Counted from the stretch's first letter, positions 50,694 to 60,244 are shown. The stretch is DNA of 64,000 nt from Flavobacterium rivuli WB 3.3-2 = DSM 21788 (GCF_000378485.1 NZ_KB899974.1:62001-126000), one strand, 5' to 3'. Made by a program: numbers and translations. Notes: generated by a model not told the origin, from the letters alone.

Positions 50694-53600
50694 TTAAATA
50701 GATGCAGCGGCATTTGCAGCTTTTGCTTCGTTATTGATTACTGCCTGTGGTTTTTTGCCCACTTTTTCCTGCAGGTACTGGAAGATGACGAATAATACAG
50801 GGATGATGAACAAACCTAATATTACACCCGATATCATACCTCCTGCAGCACCTATACTAATAGAGTGGTTACCCTGTGCAGATGGTCCTGTGGCACTCAT
50901 CATGGGTATTAAACCTACAATAAAGGCAAGCGACGTCATGATGATAGGACGTAAGCGCAGCTTGGCAGCATCTATAGCAGCTTTAGCCAATGCCTGTCCT
51001 GATTTTCGTTTCTGCGATGCAAACTCAATAATAAGGATCGCATTTTTAGCGAGGAGCCCTATAAGCATTACCAGTGCAACCTGTACATAAATGTTATTTT
51101 CTATTCCTGTTAAGCCTATGGCTACAAATACTCCGAATATTCCGGCAGGGATTGATAAGATTACTGCTAAAGGCAGGATGTAACTTTCGTACTGCGCTGC
51201 AAGCAGGAAGTAAATGAAGATAAGACATAATAAGAAAATCGTAGCAGACTGTCCTCCGGAAGAAATCTCCTCGCGTGTTTGCCCGGAAAACTCATAACTA
51301 TATCCTGCCGGTAAGTTTTGTGCCGCAACTTCTTCAATTGCCTTGATGGCATCTCCCGAACTGAATCCCGGTTTAGGAATTGCGTTAATAGAGATAGAGT
51401 TAAAAAGGTTATACCTCGAAGCTGTTTCAGAACCATATATACGGGTTAGTTTTACCAAGGTATTTATAGGAACACTTTCGCCGTTTTTGTTTTTTACAAA
51501 TACCCTGTCTATAGCCGACGGATCTGCCCTGTCCTGAATATCTGCCTGAACCACAACTCTGTAGTATTTACCAAAGCGGTTAAAATCTGATGCCTGTGCA
51601 CTACCAAAGTAAGCCTGCATAGTTTGTAAAATGTCTTTTACTTTTACACCTAACTGGTCGGCCTTTGCATCGTTAATGTCCAATTGTAATTGAGGATAAT
51701 CGGCTTTAAAACTTGTAAAGGCCACAGCTATTTCCGGGCGTTTCATTAATTCTCCTATAAAGCCCTGAGAGATGCCGCTAAATTTATCCAGTTTACCGCC
51801 GGTTTTATCCTGTAATACTAAATCTAACGCTTCAACATTACTAAAGCCCGGTACTGTAGGGAAGCTGAATACAAAGAAACTACCGCCTGAAATGGCACCT
51901 AATTTGCCACGAACCTGGTTCATAATTTCGTCTATGTTTTTAACATCGCCGCGTTCTTCATTTGGCTTAAGCAATACAAACACAACTGCCGATGACGGGC
52001 TTGTAGAATTTGTAAGCAGGTTGAAACCGGAGATTGCCGTTACAAACCTTGAAGCATCCAGGCCTCTTAAGGTATTCTCAGCTTCTGTCATTATTTTTTG
52101 GGTTCCATCAAGCGAAGTACCGGATGGTGTGTTTACTGATATGGCAATAAAGCCCTGATCTTCTGTAGGTATAAATCCTGCAGGAGTAGTTTTTACCATT
52201 ACAACGGTAGCCACGGTAACTAATGCCAGGCCGCCCAGGCTAACCCATTTATTACGTATTAAGAAAGCTATACCACCTACATAGCGGTTTGTTAATGCAT
52301 TAAAACTATTATTGAAACCTATAAAGAACTTTTCTTTAAATCCTTTGTTAGCGTATGGAGCTTCTCCGTCGTGAGCGCTGTGGTTATCTTTTAAGAACAA
52401 AGCGGCAAGGGCAGGGCTTAACGTTAATGCATTAACAGCAGAAATTACAATTGCAATTGCCATAGTAAAGGCAAACTGGCGGTAAAATACCCCGGTTGAA
52501 CCTTCCATAAAGCCTACCGGAAGGAATACGGCAGCCATTACCAGCGTGATTGAGATAATAGCACCTGTAATTTCGTGCATGGCTTCCTGTGTTGCTACTT
52601 TAGGAGACAGTCCTTTGTGCTCCATTTTGGCATGCACCGCCTCTACAACTACAATAGCATCATCTACCACAATACCAATGGCCAGGATTAAGGCAAATAA
52701 CGTAAGCAGGTTTATTGAGAAACCAAAAAGCTGCATGAAAAAGAATGTTCCTAAAATGGCTACCGGTACAGCAATTGCCGGTATTAAAGTAGACCTAAAA
52801 TCCTGAAGGAATATAAATACTACTATAAATACTAAAATAAAAGCTTCGAGTAGTGTATGTTCTACCTGCTCGATAGACTGGTCTAACGAAACTTTTGTGC
52901 TGTAAAATATATTGTGTTTTATTTCGGTAGGAAAATCTTTAGATGCTTTAACCATCAATTTATTAATGGCAACCTGAATATCGTTAGAGTTAGAACCAGC
53001 CAACTGGATAATACCCATTACAACTCCTTTTTTACCGTTTAAGCGTGTTAAACTGTTATATGAGTAAGCACCAAGTTCTACTCTTGCAACATCTTTTAAA
53101 CGTAGTACAGATCCGTCTGCGTCAGATCGTATTGCAATGTTTTGGTAGTCTTCCGGTTTAGTAAGTTTTCCTTTGTATTTAATTACATATTCAAAAACTT
53201 CTTTACTTCTTTCTCCAAATTTACCTGGGGCAGCTTCTAAGCTTTTGTCCTGTATAGCTGCCATAACCTCATTTGGCGCAACATTATAAGTTGCCATTTG
53301 CGTAGGGTTTAGCCATACACGCATTGAGTAATCTTTTGTACCTCCAAAAATAGCAGCCGAACCTACGCCCGGTATACGTTTTATCTCAGGGATAATGTTT
53401 ATCTGAGCATAATTGGCAACAAAAGTCTGGTCGTATTTAGCTTCGTCTTCGGTATATAAACCTATAGCCATGATAAAGCTATTTTGCTGCTTAGCGGTAA
53501 TAACACCCTGCTGAACAACTTCTGCCGGTAACTGGCTTGTTGCCTGCGCAACCCTGTTTTGTACATTTACAGCAGCCTGGTCTGCATTTGTGCCCAGTTT

Positions 53601-53882
53601 AAAGAAAACTGTAATGGCTAATGTACCGTCGTTACTGGCTGTAGAGCTCATATAGGTCATGTTCTCAACACCATTTATAGATTCTTCTAATGACGGAGCA
53701 ACAGATCGTAAAACTGTTTCGGCATTTGCTCCCGGATAAACAGCTGTAACTAATACAGATGGTGGGGCAATGTCAGGAAACTGTTGTAAAGGTAATTTTG
53801 TAAGCCCCAGTATACCCATAATCACCAATAAGATGGAGATAACGGTTGCCAGTACCGGCCTTTGTATAAATATTTTGAACAT
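50694..53882 (-). CDS. RND multidrug efflux pump, AcrB type
   Basis: The 1062-aa inner membrane protein has 12 helices and two large periplasmic loops. HAE1-family marks are clear: the N-terminal IFIQRPVLATVISI, GIVVDDAIVVVEAV with the paired Asp of the proton relay in helix 4, and the FMEGSTGVFYRQFAFTMA region. The first lines up with the AcrB start MPNFFIDRP. Substrates should be hydrophobic drugs, bile salts or detergents. It lies 11 bp after the adaptor gene. Confidence 0.97.
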   Translation of the reverse strand: MFKIFIQRPVLATVISILLVIMGILGLTKLPLQQFPDIAPPSVLVTAVYPGANAETVLRSVAPSLEESINGVENMTYMSSTASNDGTLAITVFFKLGTNADQAAVNVQNRVAQATSQLPAEVVQQGVITAKQQNSFIMAIGLYTEDEAKYDQTFVANYAQINIIPEIKRIPGVGSAAIFGGTKDYSMRVWLNPTQMATYNVAPNEVMAAIQDKSLEAAPGKFGERSKEVFEYVIKYKGKLTKPEDYQNIAIRSDADGSVLRLKDVARVELGAYSYNSLTRLNGKKGVVMGIIQLAGSNSNDIQVAINKLMVKASKDFPTEIKHNIFYSTKVSLDQSIEQVEHTLLEAFILVFIVVFIFLQDFRSTLIPAIAVPVAILGTFFFMQLFGFSINLLTLFALILAIGIVVDDAIVVVEAVHAKMEHKGLSPKVATQEAMHEITGAIISITLVMAAVFLPVGFMEGSTGVFYRQFAFTMAIAIVISAVNALTLSPALAALFLKDNHSAHDGEAPYANKGFKEKFFIGFNNSFNALTNRYVGGIAFLIRNKWVSLGGLALVTVATVVMVKTTPAGFIPTEDQGFIAISVNTPSGTSLDGTQKIMTEAENTLRGLDASRFVTAISGFNLLTNSTSPSSAVVFVLLKPNEERGDVKNIDEIMNQVRGKLGAISGGSFFVFSFPTVPGFSNVEALDLVLQDKTGGKLDKFSGISQGFIGELMKRPEIAVAFTSFKADYPQLQLDINDAKADQLGVKVKDILQTMQAYFGSAQASDFNRFGKYYRVVVQADIQDRADPSAIDRVFVKNKNGESVPINTLVKLTRIYGSETASRYNLFNSISINAIPKPGFSSGDAIKAIEEVAAQNLPAGYSYEFSGQTREEISSGGQSATIFLLCLIFIYFLLAAQYESYILPLAVILSIPAGIFGVFVAIGLTGIENNIYVQVALVMLIGLLAKNAILIIEFASQKRKSGQALAKAAIDAAKLRLRPIIMTSLAFIVGLIPMMSATGPSAQGNHSISIGAAGGMISGVILGLFIIPVLFVIFQYLQEKVGKKPQAVINNEAKAANAAASI

Positions 53883-53893
53883 TGTCGTAAAAA

Positions 53894-55036
53894 TTATTTT
53901 TTATTAATTACTTGGGCAACTTTACCCGCTTTTTCAGGTTGTATTACTTGTCCGTCCTGAAGTTTATCGATACCGCTAAGTACAATTTGATCGCCGGATT
54001 TTACACCGTCGTTAATTAAGTAATCAGTACCTCTCTTTCCTATAACTGTAATTGGCATTTTAGTTACCTTATTATCTTTGCTTACAGTGAAAACAAAAAC
54101 TTTATCCTGCATTTCTATAGTAGCCGACTGAGGTACAATAATGGCATTTTCATGGGGCAGGCTAAGGCGTATTTTACCTGTGTTACCAGAGCGTAACAAT
54201 CCTTTAGCATTGGCAAATTTTGCCCTTAATGTAATAGCTCCGGTGTTTTTATCAAACTGGCCATCTACCATATCCACTTTTCCTGTTACAGGATAATCAG
54301 AATTATCTGCAAGTACTAATGACACAGGTGTAAGATGTTTAATTTTATCGTCTATAGTATTACCGCTATACTGCTCTTTAAACTTAATAAAGTCGGCTTC
54401 GCCAAGAGAAAAGTAAGCATAAACCTCATGAACGTCAGATAGTTTGGTTAATGCCTCAGCATCTGTTACCGCAATAAGACTGCCTTGTTTTTTTGGTAAA
54501 CGGCCTATATAGCCACCAACCGGTGCTGTAATAAGGGTATAGCCTAAGTTAATTTTTGCACTGCCCACCATTGCTTTAGCCTGCTCAAGGTTTGCCTGTG
54601 CAACCTGGTGTGAAGCTTTAGCTGTTTTTAACTGATAATCAGATACTACTTTGTTAGCAACAAGTGGGGTAAGTTTATCAATTTCTAACTGGGTGTTAAT
54701 TAAGGAAGCCTGGGCAGCATGGTAGCTTGCAAGAGCATTATTAAGTTGCTCACGGTAAGGCTGTTCGTTTATTTTAAACAATGGCTGGCCTTTAGTTACA
54801 AGGGCGCCTTCATCTACAAATATTTTTTCCAGGTTACCGTTAACCTGTGGGCGAATTTCTATATCTACAGTGCCTTGTAATGCTGCCGGATATTCCTGGT
54901 CTGTAACTGTATTGGCACTGTTGATGGTAGCAACCGGAAGGGTAGGGGCTGGTACCGCCTGTTGTTGTGCCGATTGGTCTGGGCCACAACTGGCCATTGC
55001 TGCCAGTAACATGGCAAGGGGAAGGATAATTTTCAT
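53894..55036 (-). CDS. RND efflux periplasmic adaptor lipoprotein (AcrA type)
   Basis: From ATG 55036 the protein has 380 aa with a lipoprotein signal (MKIILPLAMLLAAMASCGPD, Cys 17); an ATG at 55090 would bury this signal 18 residues in. Domains follow the adaptor order: biotinyl-lipoyl half-motif (VDIEIRPQVNGNLEKIFV), a helical hairpin with alternating Gln/Lys (about 95-165), the second lipoyl half (VGGYIGRLPKKQGS), and a beta-barrel plus membrane-proximal domain. It links pump and outer membrane duct. It is the first gene of the operon after the operator array. Confidence 0.95.
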   Translation of the reverse strand: MKIILPLAMLLAAMASCGPDQSAQQQAVPAPTLPVATINSANTVTDQEYPAALQGTVDIEIRPQVNGNLEKIFVDEGALVTKGQPLFKINEQPYREQLNNALASYHAAQASLINTQLEIDKLTPLVANKVVSDYQLKTAKASHQVAQANLEQAKAMVGSAKINLGYTLITAPVGGYIGRLPKKQGSLIAVTDAEALTKLSDVHEVYAYFSLGEADFIKFKEQYSGNTIDDKIKHLTPVSLVLADNSDYPVTGKVDMVDGQFDKNTGAITLRAKFANAKGLLRSGNTGKIRLSLPHENAIIVPQSATIEMQDKVFVFTVSKDNKVTKMPITVIGKRGTDYLINDGVKSGDQIVLSGIDKLQDGQVIQPEKAGKVAQVINKK

Positions 55037-55194
55037 GTTGTCGAGAATTTTGAAGATTAAATTATATTGAGGAGAGATATTTGTTTTCATTTATATAGGT
55101 ATTGCTTTGTATTTATATGTGTAATTGATGATATAGAATAAGTGTTCCGGGTAACTATAAATGATTAAATGTTTTCATAATTATTACATTAATT

Positions 55195-55216
55195 AAATAA
55201 TCTAACACCGTTAAGT
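55195..55216. promoter_or_regulatory. Operator repeat 1 of the efflux locus
   Basis: First of four 22-bp direct repeats. Its second part reads TCTAACACCGTTAAGT, with the partial palindrome TAAC-ACC-GTTA. It lies 159 bp before the adaptor ATG at 55036. Confidence 0.75.
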
Positions 55217-55262
55217 GCTTTGGCAAATAATTGCCTTAAAAATTGTTAGTTATACACCTTGT

Positions 55263-55284
55263 AAATAATCTAACAACGTTAAGT
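55263..55284. promoter_or_regulatory. Operator repeat 2 of the efflux locus
   Basis: Second copy, with TCTAACAACGTTAAGT. It starts 68 bp after the start of copy 1. Its core TAAC-AAC-GTTA is identical to the site in front of tetR. Confidence 0.75.
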
Positions 55285-55327
55285 GGCAAATCAAAAAAAA
55301 GGTAATTATCCTCTTATATTATGCCTT

Positions 55328-55349
55328 AAATAATCTAACGGCGTTAAGT
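55328..55349. promoter_or_regulatory. Operator repeat 3 of the efflux locus
   Basis: Third copy, with TCTAACGGCGTTAAGT, starting 65 bp after the start of copy 2. Only the two central bases differ from the other copies. Confidence 0.75.
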
Positions 55350-55390
55350 TAATTGTTAAAAAAAATGCTACTATTATACTTATGCTTAAT

Positions 55391-55412
55391 AAATAATCTA
55401 ACAGCGTTAAGT
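55391..55412. promoter_or_regulatory. Operator repeat 4 of the efflux locus
   Basis: Fourth copy, with TCTAACAGCGTTAAGT, starting 63 bp after the start of copy 3 and ending 14 bp from the end of tetR. Confidence 0.75.
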
Positions 55413-55426
55413 TTACAACAAAAAAA

Positions 55427-56020
55427 TTATGCTGCTACTTTTAGTGAATGTATTATTCCGCTAATAGCATCTCTTAATATTTGTGTATTCATTTCTACAG
55501 GTAAACCATTACCTATAATATTTATGGATATTAGTCCATGTATGATCGAGAAGAAAGTAAAATATTTTTGCTTAACAATCTCGTGCGCCGGATTTCCCAT
55601 AACTTCACTAATAGTATCAGTAAATAATCGGTACGGATTTTCTGCCTCAGCACACTGCATTAAGCAACATGTCATTTCTACACCAAACATAACCTGATAA
55701 AGCTCCTTATCGCTAAAAGCATAATCCCAAAAAGCTAACCACATTGCCTCAAGTCCCTCTTCGGCGCTTGCTGAGTTTTCTTTAGCTATTTTAAGCTTTT
55801 GTGTTAACTCTAAAAAACCTTTTTTAGTTAATTCATTCAGTATGGCATCCTTGTTCGAAAAATACTCATAAATAATGGGGGCAGTATATTCTATCCTGTC
55901 GGCAATCTTACGCATATTCAAACCAAGCCATCCCTCTTCTTTAACTATGTCATAGGCAGCATTCAGGATATTGCACCTGGTTTCTTCCTTTTGTCTTAGT
56001 ATTCTATCTTTACTGGCCAT
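55427..56020 (-). CDS. TetR/AcrR-family repressor of the efflux operon
   Basis: Starting at ATG 56020 (MASKDRILRQKE) gives 197 aa; ATG 56032 would give 201. ATG 56047 lies inside the predicted operator and transcript start, so it is rejected. The N-terminal helix-turn-helix (about 12-60: NILNAAYDIVKEEGWLGLN, IIYEYFSNKDAIL) is typical of TetR proteins and the C-terminal half is the helical ligand domain. It is upstream of the RND genes on the same strand and likely represses them and itself through the TAACNNCGTTA sites found in front of both. Confidence 0.93.
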   Translation of the reverse strand: MASKDRILRQKEETRCNILNAAYDIVKEEGWLGLNMRKIADRIEYTAPIIYEYFSNKDAILNELTKKGFLELTQKLKIAKENSASAEEGLEAMWLAFWDYAFSDKELYQVMFGVEMTCCLMQCAEAENPYRLFTDTISEVMGNPAHEIVKQKYFTFFSIIHGLISINIIGNGLPVEMNTQILRDAISGIIHSLKVAA

Positions 56021-56039
56021 TGTATCTTGCATTAAATCG

Positions 56040-56062
56040 TTTAACAACGTTAGGCAAAGATA
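56040..56062 (-). promoter_or_regulatory. tetR promoter with overlapping operator
   Basis: The minus-strand -7 element TATCTTTG (56055-56062) is directly followed by a fifth operator in reverse orientation (TTTAACAACGTTAGG on the plus strand, 56040-56054). The predicted transcript start falls inside the operator, the classic layout of autorepression. The remaining 56063-56296 interval is AT-rich and shows no gene. Confidence 0.65.
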
Positions 56063-56296
56063 CTACCTTTATTAATGTGTAATTAAAAATTTGTCATAAA
56101 TTTTCTCTATGCTATAATAGATGATTGTTTTTTAGGTTTTAAATTATTGTTTTTCAGCGCTTTAATTCTTGAAATTTAAAATAAATATATTCAAATATTT
56201 CTATACGTTATATCGTAATTGACATATAATCTCTCTGAAAAATATAATTATATGTGCAATTTTTCGAACAGGTAAGATTGTGACTGCCATTAAACA

Positions 56297-57232
56297 CTAA
56301 ACAATTCCCAACTTGGCAAAAGTAAGCGGGCCAACCACACCATCATCGTCCAAATTATTATTTAGCTGAAAAGCCTTAACTGCCTTATAAGTCTTATCTG
56401 CAAATACGCCTGTAACAGGTAAATTTAATTGCGGGTCTTTAGCGTTTAATGCTTTCTGCACCTCGGTAACTAAAAATCCTGAACTCCCCTTTTTTAGGTA
56501 ACTCCCCGATATTAATTTGGCACGGGCTATCCTTTGATCGTTTACAGCCTCCTGCAGTGCGCCTGTAACAACTGTATCTGCAGTACCGGTAACTGCCATA
56601 TTGTTTTCCTGTTGAAATTGCTTTAAAAAATCTTCGGTCTGGGTGCCAAACCATCCGTCTACCTCTATAGCATATCCTAAATCAAACAAATATTTTTGTA
56701 AAACTGTTACGGCCGATCCTCTTGCACCATTGCTCAATACGGCATCGGGCACGGTAATGGCAACATCTATATAGATCCCCGGGTTAATGAACGATTTTAC
56801 CAGATTGCGCGACCGTTCACGCACCATTACTTTACCGCCATCGCTGTCATTACCCTGAATAGTGTTACCTTCATAAGCCTCAAACAACGTTTTAGCAGTA
56901 TTTTTCCATTTTATAAATATCCCTATATGATCGGCATAGCCGTTACCTTCCCAGTCGTAAATTACAATGTCGCCGGGTTCGGGTGTTGTCGTGAGCTTGT
57001 TTTTAGATTTGTAGTAGTTATGTGCCGACTGGCAATGGTGGATGCCTTTTGGTGTCTGGATATTACCTAACGGATTTCCGGCTTTATCAAAAACCCAGCT
57101 TACAAATATGGCACACCACTTTTGCCCGTTAAGGTTATACCAAACGCCATACTTTGTTTTGTTGCTTCCGGCGGGGCTCTCTACCGTATTTAACTCTGCT
57201 TTTGCAGTTTCTAAAACTTTTGCTCTTGACAT
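56297..57232 (-). CDS. CHAP-type peptidoglycan hydrolase with two peptidoglycan-binding domains, no signal peptide
   Basis: The 311-aa protein starts directly with a CHAP-like NlpC/P60-fold domain: Cys40 in GQKWCAIFVSW, His102 in GYADHIGIF, and acidic or Asn residues in FEAYEGNT (about 118-124). Two PG_binding_1 repeats follow (about 168-230 and 245-310: RGSAVTVLQKYLFDLGY, VDGWFGTQTEDFLKQFQ; VTGVFADKTYKAVKAFQ). The layout is that of a phage-type endolysin or cell-wall amidase. No export signal is visible, so it needs another route or acts during lysis. It starts 4 bp after the patatin gene ends. Confidence 0.88.
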   Translation of the reverse strand: MSRAKVLETAKAELNTVESPAGSNKTKYGVWYNLNGQKWCAIFVSWVFDKAGNPLGNIQTPKGIHHCQSAHNYYKSKNKLTTTPEPGDIVIYDWEGNGYADHIGIFIKWKNTAKTLFEAYEGNTIQGNDSDGGKVMVRERSRNLVKSFINPGIYIDVAITVPDAVLSNGARGSAVTVLQKYLFDLGYAIEVDGWFGTQTEDFLKQFQQENNMAVTGTADTVVTGALQEAVNDQRIARAKLISGSYLKKGSSGFLVTEVQKALNAKDPQLNLPVTGVFADKTYKAVKAFQLNNNLDDDGVVGPLTFAKLGIV

Positions 57233-57236
57233 AGTG

Positions 57237-59030
57237 TTATGGAATTTTGTTGTTTGCTGCTTTTGCTTTCGCTACTGCCTTGTCTGATGTATAGCCCGTT
57301 ATAAGCGACCATTCATACAACGAGTCTTTTATAAGCGAAAGGGTTTTGTTGGTAAGTTTTTTATTAAGCCATAATTTTGCCCCACCCATTAATAGTAAGT
57401 CCTGATACCAGGGCAAATCGGCTACATTAAGTATCAGTTTTTCAACACGCTTTTTAAGAGGTGTCTTAAAGCGGTCTATATCTTCGGGTTTAATTCTTGG
57501 CCAGTTTTCGCCCGAACTAAATACAGGCATCTTTAAGGTGCGTGGGGCAGGGCGTGGGGTAAATATCGGGATGATCTGGTATTCTTTTTGCTCTTCCGGC
57601 TTTGTAACTCCCGATGCAAATTTTGCCCAGTCGGCATTTTTATAACCCTCTTTAAATATCTCGTTGTTATATAACGCCGATTCCGGAACGGTAAAGTAAT
57701 CCCTCAAAAATATCTCGCAGTTGTACCTTCCCAGATAATAATCGTGTATGCGGAACTCCTTATTTAAGAACCCGCCAAATCCTGAAAGGTTACCGCAGGC
57801 AATGGCTTTCTCTCCAAAAACCTCTTCGTCTTCACCCTTTAGGTTTTTAATAATGCGCGAAGGCGATATTATAAACCTGCTGCCATCGTTAAGCACCATG
57901 GCATCCTTATACTCTTTTGGCTTGGCCCGCATTTGCGATAGCATTGCGCTAAGCGTGTTAGGCAATACCGTCATAATATCGGAGTCCATAACAAAAGGGT
58001 CGGCCTGTACACTCGGGAACGGGTCTATCATGAGCACTGTATTCTCAAAAGTGTTGTAATCGCAGTTTATATCTGCCAGTGCTTTTTCTTTAGCATCTTC
58101 GCTTATAAAGCCTGCACCATATTCTTTTAAATAAATATCGTTAAGCAGGTCGCGCACTTTTTCAAACGGCTCATTGTTTATAACGCCACCGTCTACATTA
58201 AGGGTAGTAACAAGATCATCTGTTAAGGGTGTATTTTTAAAAACGTAATCCAGCCAGGGTATTTGCTCTACATACTTTTTTTCGCGTACCAGTATCCTCG
58301 GCTTCAACCCTGCAGGAAATGCTCCGGTGGCCATTGCCGCATCTTTTGCAGTAGCAACATATTTGCCGCTTCTAAAATCGAGCGGTATCCACGGGCCTCC
58401 CGTTTCTGGCTTCACGCCATCCATAACCTCAAAACACGCATAGTCGTTATGTACCGACATGTAGTATTTTTCTTTACGAACCTCGTTGCGTTGTGCAGAA
58501 TTTAGGTCGGCATAATAATAAAAGCCTTCAAGGTTAGTAAGGGTGCTGAATATTTTTACGGGAGCTTCAAAATAAGAGGGTGTAGGTACCCATTTTGTTA
58601 CATCGCTCCGCATCATTTTATTGGCTATCTTGTCTATAAAATCAGAGTTAAGCGCTGATATTATTTTGCCCGGTTTAATATCTGAAGTTTCGAGCATGTG
58701 CGGAAACATATCCCCGTCTATAAGGTCTACCCAACTGTGGTAAAGTTTATTTTCGGGGTGTTCATCTAATAATTTTGCTGGTTCAGGCAAAGGTACCGGT
58801 GTAATGGTATTGTTAAGAGTACTTGCGGCTAAAAGGGCTGTCATTCCGCCTGCCGATGCCCCACCCATAATAGGTATGGTAACACTATGGTTAGGCACTC
58901 CCGGCTCACCACGTCTTTTATCCCATTCGGCAAGTGCTTCTAATAGGTAATCCATAACACCCGCGGTATATGCCCCGGCAGATACTGCCCCGGCCATGCA
59001 TAATCCTATCCTGAATGGTTTTTTGCTCAT
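57237..59030 (-). CDS. Patatin-like phospholipase, no signal peptide
   Basis: The 597-aa protein has an N-terminal glycine-rich turn (IGLCMAGAVSAGAYTAG), the nucleophile Ser59 in GASAG and the paired Asp in the DGG of NVDGGVINNEPF (about 275). A long C-terminal region (about 330-597) of unknown fold follows. Patatins hydrolyse acyl chains of phospholipids. There is no signal peptide, so action is in the cytosol or after export by a special route. It is cotranscribed with the CHAP hydrolase downstream. Confidence 0.88.
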   Translation of the reverse strand: MSKKPFRIGLCMAGAVSAGAYTAGVMDYLLEALAEWDKRRGEPGVPNHSVTIPIMGGASAGGMTALLAASTLNNTITPVPLPEPAKLLDEHPENKLYHSWVDLIDGDMFPHMLETSDIKPGKIISALNSDFIDKIANKMMRSDVTKWVPTPSYFEAPVKIFSTLTNLEGFYYYADLNSAQRNEVRKEKYYMSVHNDYACFEVMDGVKPETGGPWIPLDFRSGKYVATAKDAAMATGAFPAGLKPRILVREKKYVEQIPWLDYVFKNTPLTDDLVTTLNVDGGVINNEPFEKVRDLLNDIYLKEYGAGFISEDAKEKALADINCDYNTFENTVLMIDPFPSVQADPFVMDSDIMTVLPNTLSAMLSQMRAKPKEYKDAMVLNDGSRFIISPSRIIKNLKGEDEEVFGEKAIACGNLSGFGGFLNKEFRIHDYYLGRYNCEIFLRDYFTVPESALYNNEIFKEGYKNADWAKFASGVTKPEEQKEYQIIPIFTPRPAPRTLKMPVFSSGENWPRIKPEDIDRFKTPLKKRVEKLILNVADLPWYQDLLLMGGAKLWLNKKLTNKTLSLIKDSLYEWSLITGYTSDKAVAKAKAANNKIP

Positions 59031-59123
59031 TTGTTGTGTATTAAATTTATAGGCTTGTATTTTTTAACGGAGTATAAATTGTAAGAATTTAAAGCTTAAA
59101 GATATAATAAATAAGACATAAAA

Positions 59124-59147
59124 AAAATACCTAACAATAGGTATTTT
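59124..59147. terminator. Hairpin upstream of the patatin gene
   Basis: AAAATACCTA (59124-59133) pairs with TAGGTATTTT (59138-59147) around an ACAA loop. The A/T-rich ends give a terminator form in both directions. It separates the T9SS gene block from the patatin gene. Confidence 0.55.
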
Positions 59148-59228
59148 TCAGTATATGAGTTACTTAAGTTTTTTATTAGGTTTAAAATAATGAAAATTTA
59201 ATATTATTAAGGTTTACCAATATAAGTA

Positions 59229-59259
59229 AAAAGCCCGAAAATTATATTTCCGGGCTTTT
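59229..59259 (-). terminator. Terminator of the first T9SS gene
   Basis: AAAAGCCCG (59229-59237) pairs with CGGGCTTTT (59251-59259), with U-rich ends in the RNA. It is 25 bp after the stop of the gene at 59285. Confidence 0.75.
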
Positions 59260-59284
59260 GTATGAAGTAGCTATTTAAGACTAA

Positions 59285-60229
59285 TTAATTCTTAACAACC
59301 TTTTTTGTTACAGTTCCCTGGTTAGATGTTATGTTTAACATGTATATGCCTGCAGAAAGGTCTGCAATGTTTAATTCGGCATTAGCAACACCGGTAAACT
59401 GGTTGGTTTTAATTACGCGTCCGTTCAGGTCAGTAACAGATATGCTGTTTACAAGTGCGTTATTGTTGTTTGTAATGTTAATAACGGTTGAAGCCGGATT
59501 AGGAGACACAGAAAATGTAGTGGCTATAGCTTTATGTAAACCTGCAGTTTCTGTAACTACACTAATATCATCTACATAATGAACTGTAGTCAAAGCGTCA
59601 TGCATATAGGTAATAGCATCTACACCGCCTCTATATAACACACCAGAACCTACTAATACATCGTTAACATAATAATCTACAGTATTAGCATTAATATTAA
59701 ACGTTTCTTTTACGGTATACCATGTATCAGCATCAAAATTTCTAACAGGTAAAGCAACATAACTATAGCCATAAGCATCAAAAGGTTCGTTGTAGCTTGT
59801 TAAAATCTGAATATGACCTTCATAGTCAAAGTCAATACCGGATGTTTGTACTAATTCTCCATCTATCATGGCACTTGTTCCCAATACCATATCCGATCCG
59901 AAGTCAACATCTCTGCCTGCAGCATACAATTTTTGTGTAATGCTAAAAACATTACCCGGGGTAATCATTTTTGATGCATGGATATCGCCAAAGTCTATAT
60001 TAGTAGTACTCGGAAACTTAATGGCGTTTGTTCCCAATTCATCAGATACTATAACATTTATAGCATTTGGTGCAGTAGCATTGCCATCATCTGTAACAAT
60101 CCAGCCGTTCTGGCCACTTAACTGGCCCAGGGTAAACCCTTCAGTTGTTTCAAAAGAAATTGTTTCCTGTGCATTAATACCAGTAAGGGCGCCCAGCATA
60201 AGCGTGGCTAATAGTAATGTTTTTTTCAT
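59285..60229 (-). CDS. Secreted T9SS protein, paralogue A
   Basis: The 314-aa protein has a signal peptide (cleavage near TGINAQ, residue 20), a beta-sandwich-like N-terminal domain beginning SFETTEGFTLGQLSGQNGW, and a C-terminal type A sorting domain (about 240-314, FSVSPNPASTVINITNN ending in VTKKVVKN). The N-terminal domain resembles jelly-roll carbohydrate-binding folds, but no family can be named. It is secreted through T9SS. Its closest relative is the next gene; the two are tandem duplicates. Confidence 0.88.
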   Translation of the reverse strand: MKKTLLLATLMLGALTGINAQETISFETTEGFTLGQLSGQNGWIVTDDGNATAPNAINVIVSDELGTNAIKFPSTTNIDFGDIHASKMITPGNVFSITQKLYAAGRDVDFGSDMVLGTSAMIDGELVQTSGIDFDYEGHIQILTSYNEPFDAYGYSYVALPVRNFDADTWYTVKETFNINANTVDYYVNDVLVGSGVLYRGGVDAITYMHDALTTVHYVDDISVVTETAGLHKAIATTFSVSPNPASTVINITNNNNALVNSISVTDLNGRVIKTNQFTGVANAELNIADLSAGIYMLNITSNQGTVTKKVVKN

Positions 60230-60244
60230 AATTTAAAATTTTGG

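Noticed and set aside
53894..55090. Longer 398-aa form of the efflux adaptor starting at 55090
   Set aside because: It would place the lipoprotein signal 18 residues inside the protein; ATG 55036 is the natural start.
55195..55412. Four regularly spaced direct repeats as a CRISPR array
   Set aside because: The repeats vary in the centre, the 41-46-bp spacers share AT-rich composition and lie in a promoter region, there are no cas genes, and the repeats match a site in front of tetR.
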